DNA of 64,000 bases from Actinomycetes bacterium (GTDB taxonomy: Bacteria > Actinomycetota > Acidimicrobiia > Acidimicrobiales > RAAP-2): assembly GCA_021778895.1 (NCBI GenBank), contig JAJYBR010000003.1, positions 151,150 through 215,149 of the forward strand. The letters are read 5' to 3'. Positions 17,249 through 25,147 of this stretch are shown here, in pieces (the first letter of the stretch is position 1; each line of letters begins with the position of its first letter). Under the pieces are notes generated by a model. That model was given only the letters and a program-made list of their open reading frames with translations. It did not search any database and had not been told where the DNA came from. A program made the translations under genes and the position numbers.

Positions 17249-17800
17249 ATGAGGCGCAAGGCACTGGACAAACTACTCAGCATGGTCGGTGGCCTGTTAA
17301 CCATCGTCCTGGTCGTCGCTGGATCACTGCTCCTGTGGGGCTACAACTTCGCCAACTCCCAGGTGCACAGCCAGCTCTCCGCTCAAAAGATCTACTTCCC
17401 CGCCAAGGACTCCCCGTCCCTCCAGAACCCATTGATCAAGCCGTATCTGACGCCCTACGCCGGACAGCAGCTGCTCAACGGTCGCCAGGCGGAGGTCTGG
17501 GCCGACCACTACATCGCCGTCCACCTGCAAGAGATCGGCGGCGGCAAGACGTACGCCCAGGTCAGCGCCGCGTCGCTCGCCGACCCGTCGAACAAGGCCC
17601 TGGCCAGTCAGGCCCAGACGCTGTTCCAAGGTGAGACCCTGCGGGGCACGCTGCTGACGGCGTACGCCTTCTGGATGTTCGGCCAGATCGCCGAGTGGTC
17701 CGCCATCGCGATGTTCATCGGCGCGCTCCTGATGCTCGTCTTGACCATCGTGGGCTGGTCGCAGTACAAGAAGCGCGACCCGGAGCACATCGTGATCTAG
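17249..17800 (+). CDS. Conserved actinobacterial membrane protein, 183 aa
   Basis: Short cytoplasmic start (MRRKALDKLLSMVGG), one helix at about 12-34, a 110-residue outer domain, and a second helix near 145-170 before a charged tail. The outer domain contains SQLSAQKIYFPAKDSP, a segment I recognise from a widespread uncharacterised actinobacterial family that databases often mislabel as LigA. Function unknown. Good ribosome site AAAGAGG. Monocistronic, between an AT-rich promoter and two strong hairpins. Confidence 0.8.
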   Translation: MRRKALDKLLSMVGGLLTIVLVVAGSLLLWGYNFANSQVHSQLSAQKIYFPAKDSPSLQNPLIKPYLTPYAGQQLLNGRQAEVWADHYIAVHLQEIGGGKTYAQVSAASLADPSNKALASQAQTLFQGETLRGTLLTAYAFWMFGQIAEWSAIAMFIGALLMLVLTIVGWSQYKKRDPEHIVI

Positions 17801-17808
17801 AGATCTTC

Positions 17809-17851
17809 GGACCACGTCACGACCCGAGGCCCCTTCTTCGTGGCGTGGTCC
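17809..17851 (+). terminator. First of two tandem hairpins
   Basis: 14-base arms with one mismatch (GGACCACGTCACGA and TCGTGGCGTGGTCC) around a 15-base loop, starting eight bases after the membrane-protein stop. Confidence 0.65.
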
Positions 17852-17862
17852 GGACTGCGCGG

Positions 17863-17891
17863 CCCCGGCGGTGTCTTAGACACCGCCGGGG
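17863..17891 (+). terminator. Second tandem hairpin, perfect 13-bp stem
   Basis: CCCCGGCGGTGTC and its exact reverse complement separated only by TTA, followed by a pyrimidine run CGCCTCCCTTT. Very stable factor-independent terminator candidate. Confidence 0.8.
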
Positions 17892-17932
17892 CGCCTCCCT
17901 TTGTGGGGCGGTACCATCGCGCCTAGCGGCCC

Positions 17933-18835
17933 ATGATGGATTCCCCCGTTGACGAACCTGTAGTCCTGGCGTCGCACGTCGCGACCGTCGGCGCGATCTC
18001 CGTGCGCCGGGCGCTGCCCCAGCGCCAGCAACGCACCGTCGGCGCCTGGTGCTTCGCCGACCACCTCGGACCGGCCAGCGTCACCGAGCAGCGCGGGCTG
18101 GACATCGGCCCCCATCCGCACATCGGCCTGCAGACCGTGACCTGGCTCACGGCCGGGGAGGCCCTGCATCGTGACGGTCTGGGCACCGAACAGATCATCC
18201 GGCCCGGACAGCTGAACCTGATGACCGCCGGAGGGGGCGTCGCGCACGCCGAGGAGGCGACAGGCCGCTACACGGGGCGCCTCGAGGGGATCCAGCTGTG
18301 GGTGGCACTGCCCGAGGCGACGCGCCACGGACCCGCAGCCTTCGAGCACCACGCGTCACTGCCCCGCTTCGAGGAGCCCGCGCTCGACGTCACGGTGCTC
18401 GTCGGCTCCTACGGCGGTGCCGCCAGCCCGACACGCCACGACACCCCGCTCCTCGGCCTCGACCTGGCGCTGCGCGCCGAGTCGCTGGTGCCGCTCTCCC
18501 CCGAGTTCGAGCACGCCCTGATCGTGCTCGAGGGCGCCGTGAGCGCGCCTGGCGCGTCCCTCCTGCCCGGCCAGATCGCGATCTGGCGCCCCGGCCGCGA
18601 CGCGATGCGCCTGGTCCCGCACGAGCCGAGCCGGGCGATCCTCCTGGGCGGTCCGCCCTTTCCCGAGACCATCTCGATGTGGTGGAACTTCGTCGCGCGC
18701 ACGCGCGAGGAGATCGCCGTGGCCGCCCAGTCGTGGCGCGAGCGCGACGGGCGCTTCGCCCCCGTCGCCAGCACTCTCGCACGTATCGAGGCGCCCGGGC
18801 TCCCGTGGCATCTCGGCGAGCGCCCGCAGTCCTGA
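17933..18835 (+). CDS. Pirin-family protein
   Basis: 300-residue bicupin. The N-terminal cupin has the metal-binding cluster GPHPHIGLQTVTWL and a later HAEEA segment typical of pirins. A C-terminal cupin follows, with PGQIAIWRPG and the ILLGGPPFPETISMWWNFVART segment. Bacterial pirins are Fe-binding proteins, some with quercetinase activity, others binding enzymes as regulators. No neighbour indicates which applies. Two ATG codons in a row (17933, 17936). Confidence 0.9.
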   Translation: MMDSPVDEPVVLASHVATVGAISVRRALPQRQQRTVGAWCFADHLGPASVTEQRGLDIGPHPHIGLQTVTWLTAGEALHRDGLGTEQIIRPGQLNLMTAGGGVAHAEEATGRYTGRLEGIQLWVALPEATRHGPAAFEHHASLPRFEEPALDVTVLVGSYGGAASPTRHDTPLLGLDLALRAESLVPLSPEFEHALIVLEGAVSAPGASLLPGQIAIWRPGRDAMRLVPHEPSRAILLGGPPFPETISMWWNFVARTREEIAVAAQSWRERDGRFAPVASTLARIEAPGLPWHLGERPQS

Positions 18836-18841
18836 CCGATT

Positions 18842-18869
18842 CGGCACCCGGGTCGCCGGCGAGGTGCCG
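18842..18869 (+). terminator. Hairpin after pirin gene
   Basis: CGGCACC and GGTGCCG pair around a 14-base GC-rich loop, seven bases after the pirin stop and before the convergent arsC stop. Confidence 0.5.
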
Positions 18870-18878
18870 GCTCCGGCG

Positions 18879-19304
18879 TCAGGGCTCGACGCCCAGCTCG
18901 ACGAGCAGCGCGCGAACCCGGACGTCGATCGCCGAGACGATGCTCTCGACGACCTCCGCGGGCTGGCCTGCCGGGTCGTCGAGCTCCCAGTCCTCGTAGC
19001 GTCGACCGGGCACGAACGGGCACGTCTCCCCGCAGCCCATCGTGACGACGACGTCGGCCTCCCCCACCGTCTCGACGCTCAGGCGGCTCGGGCTCTCCGC
19101 CTCGGCGGAGAGCCCCCGGCGAGCCAGAACGGCCGCGACCACGGGGTTGATCGCGTCGGCTGGCTCCGAACCCGCCGACAGCACCGCGACGCGGCCCCGC
19201 GCGTAGTGCTCGGTCAGGACCTTCGCGGCGACGGACCGCCCGGCGTTGTGCACGCAGGCGAACAAGATGGTGGGGGCGCGCCCAGCGGGTGACGGGGTGC
19301 TCAT
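18879..19304 (-). CDS. arsC: Arsenate reductase, low-molecular-weight phosphatase type
   Basis: Reduces arsenate to arsenite for export. 141 residues. The P-loop reads CVHNAGRSVAA (family C-x5-R-S motif). A second cysteine pair lies in MGCGETCPFVPGRRYEDWELDDP, the redox-relay segment of thioredoxin- or mycothiol-linked ArsC. ATGA overlap with the upstream acr3 gene makes an acr3-arsC operon, divergent from arsR. Confidence 0.93.
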   Translation of the reverse strand: MSTPSPAGRAPTILFACVHNAGRSVAAKVLTEHYARGRVAVLSAGSEPADAINPVVAAVLARRGLSAEAESPSRLSVETVGEADVVVTMGCGETCPFVPGRRYEDWELDDPAGQPAEVVESIVSAIDVRVRALLVELGVEP

Positions 19305-20386
19305 CGCGCGACCTCCCTCGTGAACCACCGCCGCGACCAGGTCGCGGCGTACACCAGCGCGATCAGCGCCGGCACCTCGATCAGGGGTCCCACCACGCCC
19401 GCGAGGGCCTCGCCGGAGCTCGCGCCGAAGGTGCCGATGGCGACCGCGATGGCCAGCTCGAAGTTGTTGCCCGCTGCCGTGAACGCTAGGGTCACCGTGC
19501 GCGGGTAGCCCAGCCGCGAGCGGTACCCGACGACCATCGACACGCCCCACATGAGGGCGAAGTAGATGAGCAGGGGTGCCGCGATGCGCAGCACCGACAA
19601 CGGTCGATGCACGATCGCGGATCCCTGGAGTGCGAACAGGATCACGATCGTGAAGAGGAGTCCCCAGCGTGCGAGAGGGGCGAGTCGCGGGATCAAACGC
19701 CCCTCGTACCAGGCGCGGCCCCGCCGTCGCTCGCCGACCCGACGCGTGACGTATCCCGCAACCAGGGGAATCCCTAAGAAGATGACGACCGAGCGTGCGA
19801 TCATGCCCGTGGCCACGTGCACCGAGGTCGTCGACCACCCCAGCCACCCGGGCAGCACCTCCAAGTAGAAGTAGCCCAGGACGGCGTAGGCCACCACCTG
19901 GAACAGGGAGTTCAGTGCGACGAGGACCGCGGCCGCCGTGCCGTCGCCGCAGGCCAGGTCGTTCCAGATCAGGACCATTGCGATGCACCGGGCCAGGCCC
20001 ACCAGGATCAACCCCGTCCGGTAGGCCGGGTTGGCCCCGAGGAACGCCCAAGCCAGGAGGAACATCGCCAGTGGCCCCACCACCCAGTTGAGGATCAGTG
20101 AGGGGACCAGCAGGCGGCGGTCTCGGGCCACCGAGCCCACGTCGTCGTAGCGGACCTTGGCGAGCACCGGGTACATCATCACGAGCAGGCCGATGGCAAT
20201 CGGCAGGCTGGTTCCGCCAACCTGCACACGATCCAGGGCCGTCCCCAGCCCGGGCAGCCATCGCCCGAGCCCGAGGCCCATGACCATCGCTCCGGCGATC
20301 CATGCGGGCAAGAGGCGGTCGCCGCGCGAGAGATGCGCACGGGGGGGCGACGACAACGTGGCGGAAGCGGCGGCGGGGTCTACCAT
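19301..20386 (-). CDS. acr3: Arsenite efflux permease Acr3
   Basis: Ten-helix arsenite antiporter, about 361 residues. The essential Cys is in GLARCIAMVLIWNDL, and the conserved Glu in VVGPLIEVPALIALVY. NNFELAIAVAIGTFG is another ACR3 signature. I start at ATG 20386; a TTG at 20401 is possible, but TAGATT (20407-20402 on minus) as a -10 box would place the transcript start between them. The ArsR operator lies just upstream. Confidence 0.94.
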   Translation of the reverse strand: MVDPAAASATLSSPPRAHLSRGDRLLPAWIAGAMVMGLGLGRWLPGLGTALDRVQVGGTSLPIAIGLLVMMYPVLAKVRYDDVGSVARDRRLLVPSLILNWVVGPLAMFLLAWAFLGANPAYRTGLILVGLARCIAMVLIWNDLACGDGTAAAVLVALNSLFQVVAYAVLGYFYLEVLPGWLGWSTTSVHVATGMIARSVVIFLGIPLVAGYVTRRVGERRRGRAWYEGRLIPRLAPLARWGLLFTIVILFALQGSAIVHRPLSVLRIAAPLLIYFALMWGVSMVVGYRSRLGYPRTVTLAFTAAGNNFELAIAVAIGTFGASSGEALAGVVGPLIEVPALIALVYAATWSRRWFTREVAR

Positions 20387-20396
20387 ATCGACGTGA

Positions 20397-20433
20397 GTCA
20401 ATCTAGCCTACGGTATTGACATGCGTCAATCTA
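20397..20433. promoter_or_regulatory. ArsR operator region
   Basis: Contains the inverted repeat ATTGAC-ATGC-GTCAAT (20415-20430) and the nine-base direct repeat GTCAATCTA at 20397-20405 and 20425-20433. It covers the divergent acr3 and arsR starts. TACGGT stands at -12 to -7 of the arsR ATG, fitting a leaderless transcript that the bound repressor would cover. Confidence 0.65.
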
Positions 20434-20807
20434 TGACCATTCCTGTCGGACCCCCGCCGGACACGGCGGTGGGCGACGACCCGTCGTGCGCATACGTGCC
20501 GTTGGCTCGCCTCGACGACGACCGGCTGGGCGACCTCGCTCATCGTCTGGCTGCCCTGGCCGACCCCGTTCGTCTACGAATCGTCGCGCACCTCGCCCAG
20601 GCTGGACCCCTGTGCTCGTGCCAGCTGGAAGGGCCCGTGGGACGGTCCCAGCCCACAATCAGCCACCACACCGCGGTGCTGGCGCGAGCCGGCATCCTCG
20701 TAGCGCAGCGACGGGGACGGTGGACCTGGTGGCAGCTGGCTCCGACGGCCCTGGCCGACATCGCATCAACCCTCGTGCGCGACGCCGCCACCGCTAGCAA
20801 GGAGTGA
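20421..20807 (+). CDS. arsR: ArsR-family arsenic repressor
   Basis: 128-residue winged-helix repressor. The arsenite-binding Cys-x-Cys is in GPLCSCQLEG at the start of the DNA-binding helix pair, and GRSQPTISHHTAVLARAGIL is the recognition region. It controls the divergent acr3-arsC genes and its own operon with the DsrE-like gene. ATG 20421 is preferred because of the leaderless-type -10 box; ATG 20433 is the alternative. Confidence 0.92.
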   Translation: MRQSMTIPVGPPPDTAVGDDPSCAYVPLARLDDDRLGDLAHRLAALADPVRLRIVAHLAQAGPLCSCQLEGPVGRSQPTISHHTAVLARAGILVAQRRGRWTWWQLAPTALADIASTLVRDAATASKE

Positions 20808-20808
20808 C

Positions 20809-21165
20809 ATGCCCAAGGTCGTCATCCATCTCTTCCACGACAGCCCGGCTGACCTGGCCACTGGTGCCCACGTCGCCGAGAGGATCCATCAGCGCGCGAG
20901 CAGCGAAGGGGTCGATCTGGAGGTCTTCTGTTTCGGGCCCGCCCAGCGGGCCCTCGACGGCACCGTCGAGACCCCCGTCGTCATCGACTTCAACCGGCAG
21001 ATCGACGCCCTGATCGCCGCGGGCGTCACGGTCGGGGCGTGCCAGAACGCTGCCGTCATCGCCGGCGCGGTCGAACGACTCCGCGAACGCGGCGTGGTCC
21101 TGCAGTTCGCGCGCGATGCCTACATACGCTTCGCCGTCGAGGGAGCCGCGGTCATCAACTTCTAG
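20809..21165 (+). CDS. DsrE-family protein in the ars operon
   Basis: 118 residues of the DsrE/YchN fold: VVIHLFHDSPADLATGAHVAERI at the start, DLEVFCFGPAQRAL in the middle, and GVTVGACQNAA carrying a single Cys near residue 79. Members move or bind sulfur or act as peroxiredoxin-like proteins. It begins one base after the arsR stop with an AAGGAG ribosome site, so it is probably arsenic-induced. Its role in arsenic resistance is unknown to me. A distant paralogue lies at 34670-35008. Its end overlaps the convergent small membrane gene by 11 bases. Confidence 0.85.
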   Translation: MPKVVIHLFHDSPADLATGAHVAERIHQRASSEGVDLEVFCFGPAQRALDGTVETPVVIDFNRQIDALIAAGVTVGACQNAAVIAGAVERLRERGVVLQFARDAYIRFAVEGAAVINF

Positions 21166-21448
21166 CCGGATCCTCGCGCGCGGGTTGCGGCCCCGGCGAG
21201 CTCGTGGATCCGGCGCCTCGGGCCCGCCGACGGGCCCGGTCGATCGAGGTGCCCAACGCGGCGACCGCGAGAGCGGGTAGCGCCACCGCCACGATCACGC
21301 TGCTGCGCTCCGTCCGCGACACCAGGGAGATGGTCATGATGATCACCACGACGCCGATGGCGATCTCCGGTGTGTCGCCGACGAGGAAGTCCCACCAGAA
21401 GCGCCCGAATCCGCGGGCCAGCCGCCCCCACCGCGATGGGCGTCTCAT
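21155..21448 (-). CDS. Small two-helix membrane protein, partner of E-x-x-E protein (copy 2)
   Basis: 97 residues. The same FGRFWWDFLVGDTPEI block as in the protein at 9678-9905, then two hydrophobic stretches, and a longer basic, disordered tail. Coupled to the large gene by an ATGA overlap, as in copy 1. It is the last gene of the ferric-type transport operon. Confidence 0.78.
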   Translation of the reverse strand: MRRPSRWGRLARGFGRFWWDFLVGDTPEIAIGVVVIIMTISLVSRTERSSVIVAVALPALAVAALGTSIDRARRRARGAGSTSSPGPQPAREDPARS

Positions 21449-22203
21449 GCCGGAACCCCATCGCCTCGCACGCGCCGCGGGCGCAGCGCGACGACGAATG
21501 CTCCCGTCACCCCGAGGTACAGGGCCACGAAGCCGAGGAGCATCACGTCGCCCCCGGGCCATCGCACCCGCAGGCCCTCGCCCGTCCAGAAGGTGCCGTA
21601 GCTCACGAGGAGCGTGCCCACCATCGTCTTCATCGCGTTCTCCGGGACGCGCGAGAGCTGGCGGGCCACCATCATCCCGACGAGGCCAACCAGCACGACA
21701 GCGGCCGCGGCCACTGCGGCGGCCAGACCCAGCCGGTGCGTCGACGTGCCCAGCGTCAGGACAGTGATGACCACCTCAAGACCCTCCAGGAACACACCCT
21801 TGAATGCCATGACGACCGCCACCCGGTCCCGCTGGGCCAGTGGCGCGCCCTCGATCTCGACGACGGCGGCCCGATACGCGGCATCCTCGTCGTGCTTGGC
21901 CACCAGGCCAGCCGAGCGCAGGATCGCCTTGCGCAGCCACTGCATCCCGAAGACCAGCAAGACGCCCCCCGCGACAAGGCGCAAGTCGTTCAGCGGGACG
22001 CGCACCAAGGCGGGCCCGAAGGTCGCGACCACGGCCGTGAGCGCGACGAAGGCCGCCCCGGACCCCCACAGCGCCGAGCGCCACTCTCGCGTCTGCCCGA
22101 CCGCCAGCACGATCGTCAGCGCCTCGACCATCTCGACGGCCGCTGCCAGGAAGACCGCGCCCACCAAGACGAGAACATCGGGTCGGGCCACCAGCGCGAT
22201 CAC
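21445..22203 (-). CDS. Polytopic membrane protein with FTR1-like E-x-x-E motifs (copy 2)
   Basis: 252 residues, the same length as copy 1 at 9902-10660 and highly similar throughout, with VGAVFLAAAVEMVEALTIV and MAFKGVFLEGLEVVI nearly unchanged. The E-x-x-E pairs resemble the iron-coordinating motifs of FTR1 permeases. It is translationally coupled to the ABC ATPase gene upstream (GTGA) and to the small partner downstream. Inference: a metal permease or regulator acting with the ABC importer. A purely structural role is possible. Confidence 0.8.
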   Translation of the reverse strand: MIALVARPDVLVLVGAVFLAAAVEMVEALTIVLAVGQTREWRSALWGSGAAFVALTAVVATFGPALVRVPLNDLRLVAGGVLLVFGMQWLRKAILRSAGLVAKHDEDAAYRAAVVEIEGAPLAQRDRVAVVMAFKGVFLEGLEVVITVLTLGTSTHRLGLAAAVAAAAVVLVGLVGMMVARQLSRVPENAMKTMVGTLLVSYGTFWTGEGLRVRWPGGDVMLLGFVALYLGVTGAFVVALRPRRVRGDGVPA

Positions 22204-23318
22204 CGGCTCTCCTCGGCGACGTCGGCCGGCATGACCAGGCAGGACTCCGGGTCGAGGGTGATCCGCACCGCGGCGTTGCGCTCGTAGCGGCTCGCGGAGA
22301 ACACCTTGGCGAGCGTGGCCCCGAGACCGACCTCGACAACGTGCTCGTAGCCCCGACCGGTGAAGGCGACGTCGCGTATCGTCCCGGGGAGTCCGTCCCG
22401 CACCGTCTCGGGCAGCAGTGTGACGCCAGCCGAGCGGACGAAGAGGCGGACGTCCCCGTCACGACCGAGGGGCTCGACGGCACGCGCACTCAGTGTGGTG
22501 GCGGGAGCGAACAGCGGCGTCACCCGGAACAGATGGCGACCGACCGGTTCGACGACGCGAACGGGAAACTCGCCGGCGAGGCCGGTGAAGCGGGCGACGA
22601 ACGCACTCGCCGGCCGGCGGTAGATCTCCTCGGGCGCACCGAGCTGGACGAGTCGACCGTGGTTGAGCACGCCGATCCGGTCGGCGAGCGCGAAGGCCTC
22701 GCTCTGGTCGTGCGTGATGTAGACGGCCGTGGCCCCGACTGCTCGCGTCAGGGTCGCGATCTCCACCCGCAGTTGCTCGCGCCGGTCCGCATCCAGGTTC
22801 GACAGCGGTTCGTCGAACAGCACCAGGCCGACGTCGGCTGCCAGCGCCCGTGCCAGCGCCACACGTTGCTGCTCGCCACCGGACAGCTCGTTGGGGAAGC
22901 GCTCGGCCAGGTGGCCGATGCCGACGCGTTCGAGCAGGTCACCCACGAGCCGGGTGCGCTCACCCTTGGTGCGCGAGGTGCCGGCCAGCGGGAAGGCGAC
23001 GTTGCGCGCCACGGACAGGTGTGGCCACAGCGCGTAGTCCTGGAAGACCATGGCGAGCCGGCGGCGCTCGGGCGCCACGAACACGCCGGGTCCCGCGACC
23101 ACCCGACCGTCGATCGAGACGATCCCGGACGTCGGCCGCTCGATGCCAGCCAGGCACCGCAGCAATGTGGTCTTGCCGGAGCCCGACGGGCCCAGCAGGA
23201 CCAGGAAGGCACCAGCGGGCACGTCGAGGGACACGTCGTCGAGGGCGACCTTGGCCGAGAACTCCTTGCGCACGCCCTCGAGCACGACGGCCGAGGACGG
23301 GGCCGACGGCGACGTCAC
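22200..23318 (-). CDS. fbpC: Ferric-type ABC importer, ATP-binding subunit
   Basis: 372 residues. ATPase domain with Walker A LGPSGSGKTT, signature ELSGGEQQRVALARAL, Walker B VGLVLFDEPLSNLD and H-loop YITHDQSEA, then a C-terminal TOBE-like regulatory domain from about 240. The PotA/FbpC group serves iron, spermidine or sulfate importers. The binding protein and fused permease here fit the Fe(III) type best. GTGA overlaps at both ends. Confidence 0.88.
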   Translation of the reverse strand: MTSPSAPSSAVVLEGVRKEFSAKVALDDVSLDVPAGAFLVLLGPSGSGKTTLLRCLAGIERPTSGIVSIDGRVVAGPGVFVAPERRRLAMVFQDYALWPHLSVARNVAFPLAGTSRTKGERTRLVGDLLERVGIGHLAERFPNELSGGEQQRVALARALAADVGLVLFDEPLSNLDADRREQLRVEIATLTRAVGATAVYITHDQSEAFALADRIGVLNHGRLVQLGAPEEIYRRPASAFVARFTGLAGEFPVRVVEPVGRHLFRVTPLFAPATTLSARAVEPLGRDGDVRLFVRSAGVTLLPETVRDGLPGTIRDVAFTGRGYEHVVEVGLGATLAKVFSASRYERNAAVRITLDPESCLVMPADVAEESR

Positions 23319-25147
23319 GACCGCACTCCGCTCCAGCCGATCCGTCGCCAGCCGCGCGGCGTGAGCAGCCGGAACAGCCCCAGGACGACGCCGATGACGC
23401 CCAGCATCTCGACCAGCGTCAGCACCGTCATCGCCGTACCCGTTCCCAGCTGGTCATTGCCCAGGTAGGCCTGGATGGTCACCGACACCGGCTGCTGGCT
23501 CGGGGGGTAGAGGACCTGGGAGATGGCCAGCTCGGAGATCGTCTTGGCGAACGTGAGCAGCCAGCCCCAGACCAGGATGCGGGCAACCAGCGGCAGCTGG
23601 GCGACGCGCCAGGTCCGCCAGCGACGAGCGCCGTGCACGCGCGCGGCCTCGGCCAGCGATGGCTGCACCTGCGCGAGGGGTCCGGCCAGGAAGCGGGTCT
23701 GTCCGGGCAGCGCGTTGGCCGTGAGGGCCAGCATCAGAAGGGGCAGCGTCTGGTACAGGCTCACCAGATGCGTGGAGATGGCGCTCAAGTTGTAGAAGAA
23801 GATGTACCCGACGCCAAGCACGATCCCGGGGATGGCCACACTGCCGAGCAGGAACACGTCGGTCACGCGCTGGCCCCACCCGCCGTGCCCCGCGCCGAGC
23901 CGACGTCCGAGGACGTAGGCCAGGACGCCGGTGGCCGTCGCGACGACCACACCCAACTGGTTGGACAGGGCCAGCGGCGCGCCGATGCTCTTGCCCGTGA
24001 TCGACGGATGCACGATCGCCTGGTAGGCGGCAGTGGTCAGATGGACCCCGGAGGCGGTGTAGATGCCGAGGTTGCGCACGAAGGACCCGGCCACGGCCCC
24101 GACGATGGGGGCCCCGAGCGCGAAGACGAACAGTGCGGCCAGGCCCGCCGTCACCCCCAGCCGGGCCACGGGACCGAACTCGCGCCGCCGCGGCGTGCGG
24201 GTTCGCCCGGAGATGACGGCGTAACTTCGCCCGCGCGCGGCCCGCGCCTGCAGCGCGATGGGCGGGATCGTCGACACGATGAGGATCAGCGCGATGACGG
24301 CGGCGACGGAGAAGTTCGCGGGGAAGTTGCTGATCGCCGCGAACAGCGTGTACGTCGCCATCGGGAAGTTCGCGTGGTAGCCGAGCGTGAACGCGACACC
24401 GAAGTCGCTCATGGTCTCGGCGAAGCCGATGGCCAGGGCGCTCCACAGCGCGGGCGCGATGATCGGCAGGACCGTGCGCATCGTTCGCACGCGCCCCGCG
24501 CCGTGGATCCGCGCGGCGTCCTCGAACTCCGAGCCGAGGCCGTGCATCGCCGCCGACACGATGAAGTACGCAAAGGGCAGGGCCGCGGTCGTCAGGACGG
24601 CCACGATGCCGAGAGGGCCGAAGAACTCGCCGTAGAGCCAGTGGCTGTTCACCCCGACGATGGTCGCGGCACCGTAGGGCTGCAGCAGGTCCCCCCAGCC
24701 CAGCGTCATCATCCACGTGGGCACCAGCAGGAGGAGCCACATCAGGAAGCCCCACACCCGCCGCCCGTACACGTTGGTGCGCTGCACCAGCCAGGCGACC
24801 AGCGTCGCCAGCGCCGTGGAGAACACCGCCACGAGGGTGGAGACCCACAGGGAGTCGAAGATCCCCCTCCCCGTCGAGCCCGAGAGGGCCTCGCGGATGT
24901 AGCGCAGCGTGAAGTAGGACGCCCCCTGCTGAAAGAGCCGGGGACTGGTAGCCAGCAGTAAGAAGCTGACCACCGGCGCGACGATGAGCAGTCCGAGCAC
25001 CGTCCAGATCGCGACCGAGCCCCATCGGGGCCGACCGGCACGGCGGCGCGGCCGGGACGGGACCGCGGCGCCGTGCGATGGCGACGCCGCGGCCGGTGAA
25101 GGGGCCGCGGCGTCGCTCGTCGCGAGTGGCGTGCGAAGCGACGTCAC
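23315..25147 (-). CDS. fbpB: Ferric-type ABC importer, fused permease
   Basis: 610 residues with two similar halves of about six helices each, as in FbpB-type permeases. Each half has an EAA loop that contacts the ATPase: EFEDAARIHGAGRVRTMRTVLP in the first and SLAEAARVHGARRWRTWRVAQLP in the second. GTG at 25147 overlaps the stop of the binding-protein gene; the open frame upstream lies inside that gene. A Pro/Ala-rich cytoplasmic N-terminus of about 40 residues precedes the first helix. Confidence 0.9.
   Translation of the reverse strand: MTSLRTPLATSDAAAPSPAAASPSHGAAVPSRPRRRAGRPRWGSVAIWTVLGLLIVAPVVSFLLLATSPRLFQQGASYFTLRYIREALSGSTGRGIFDSLWVSTLVAVFSTALATLVAWLVQRTNVYGRRVWGFLMWLLLLVPTWMMTLGWGDLLQPYGAATIVGVNSHWLYGEFFGPLGIVAVLTTAALPFAYFIVSAAMHGLGSEFEDAARIHGAGRVRTMRTVLPIIAPALWSALAIGFAETMSDFGVAFTLGYHANFPMATYTLFAAISNFPANFSVAAVIALILIVSTIPPIALQARAARGRSYAVISGRTRTPRRREFGPVARLGVTAGLAALFVFALGAPIVGAVAGSFVRNLGIYTASGVHLTTAAYQAIVHPSITGKSIGAPLALSNQLGVVVATATGVLAYVLGRRLGAGHGGWGQRVTDVFLLGSVAIPGIVLGVGYIFFYNLSAISTHLVSLYQTLPLLMLALTANALPGQTRFLAGPLAQVQPSLAEAARVHGARRWRTWRVAQLPLVARILVWGWLLTFAKTISELAISQVLYPPSQQPVSVTIQAYLGNDQLGTGTAMTVLTLVEMLGVIGVVLGLFRLLTPRGWRRIGWSGVRS

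Noticed and set aside
20386..20401. TTG start for acr3 at 20401
   Set aside because: It would start inside the ArsR direct repeat; ATG at 20386 fits the family and the likely transcript start better.
22850..24961. 703-codon open frame on the plus strand
   Set aside because: Antisense of the fbpB and fbpC genes; His/Arg/Gly/Asp-rich composition typical of high-GC shadow frames, no homology.
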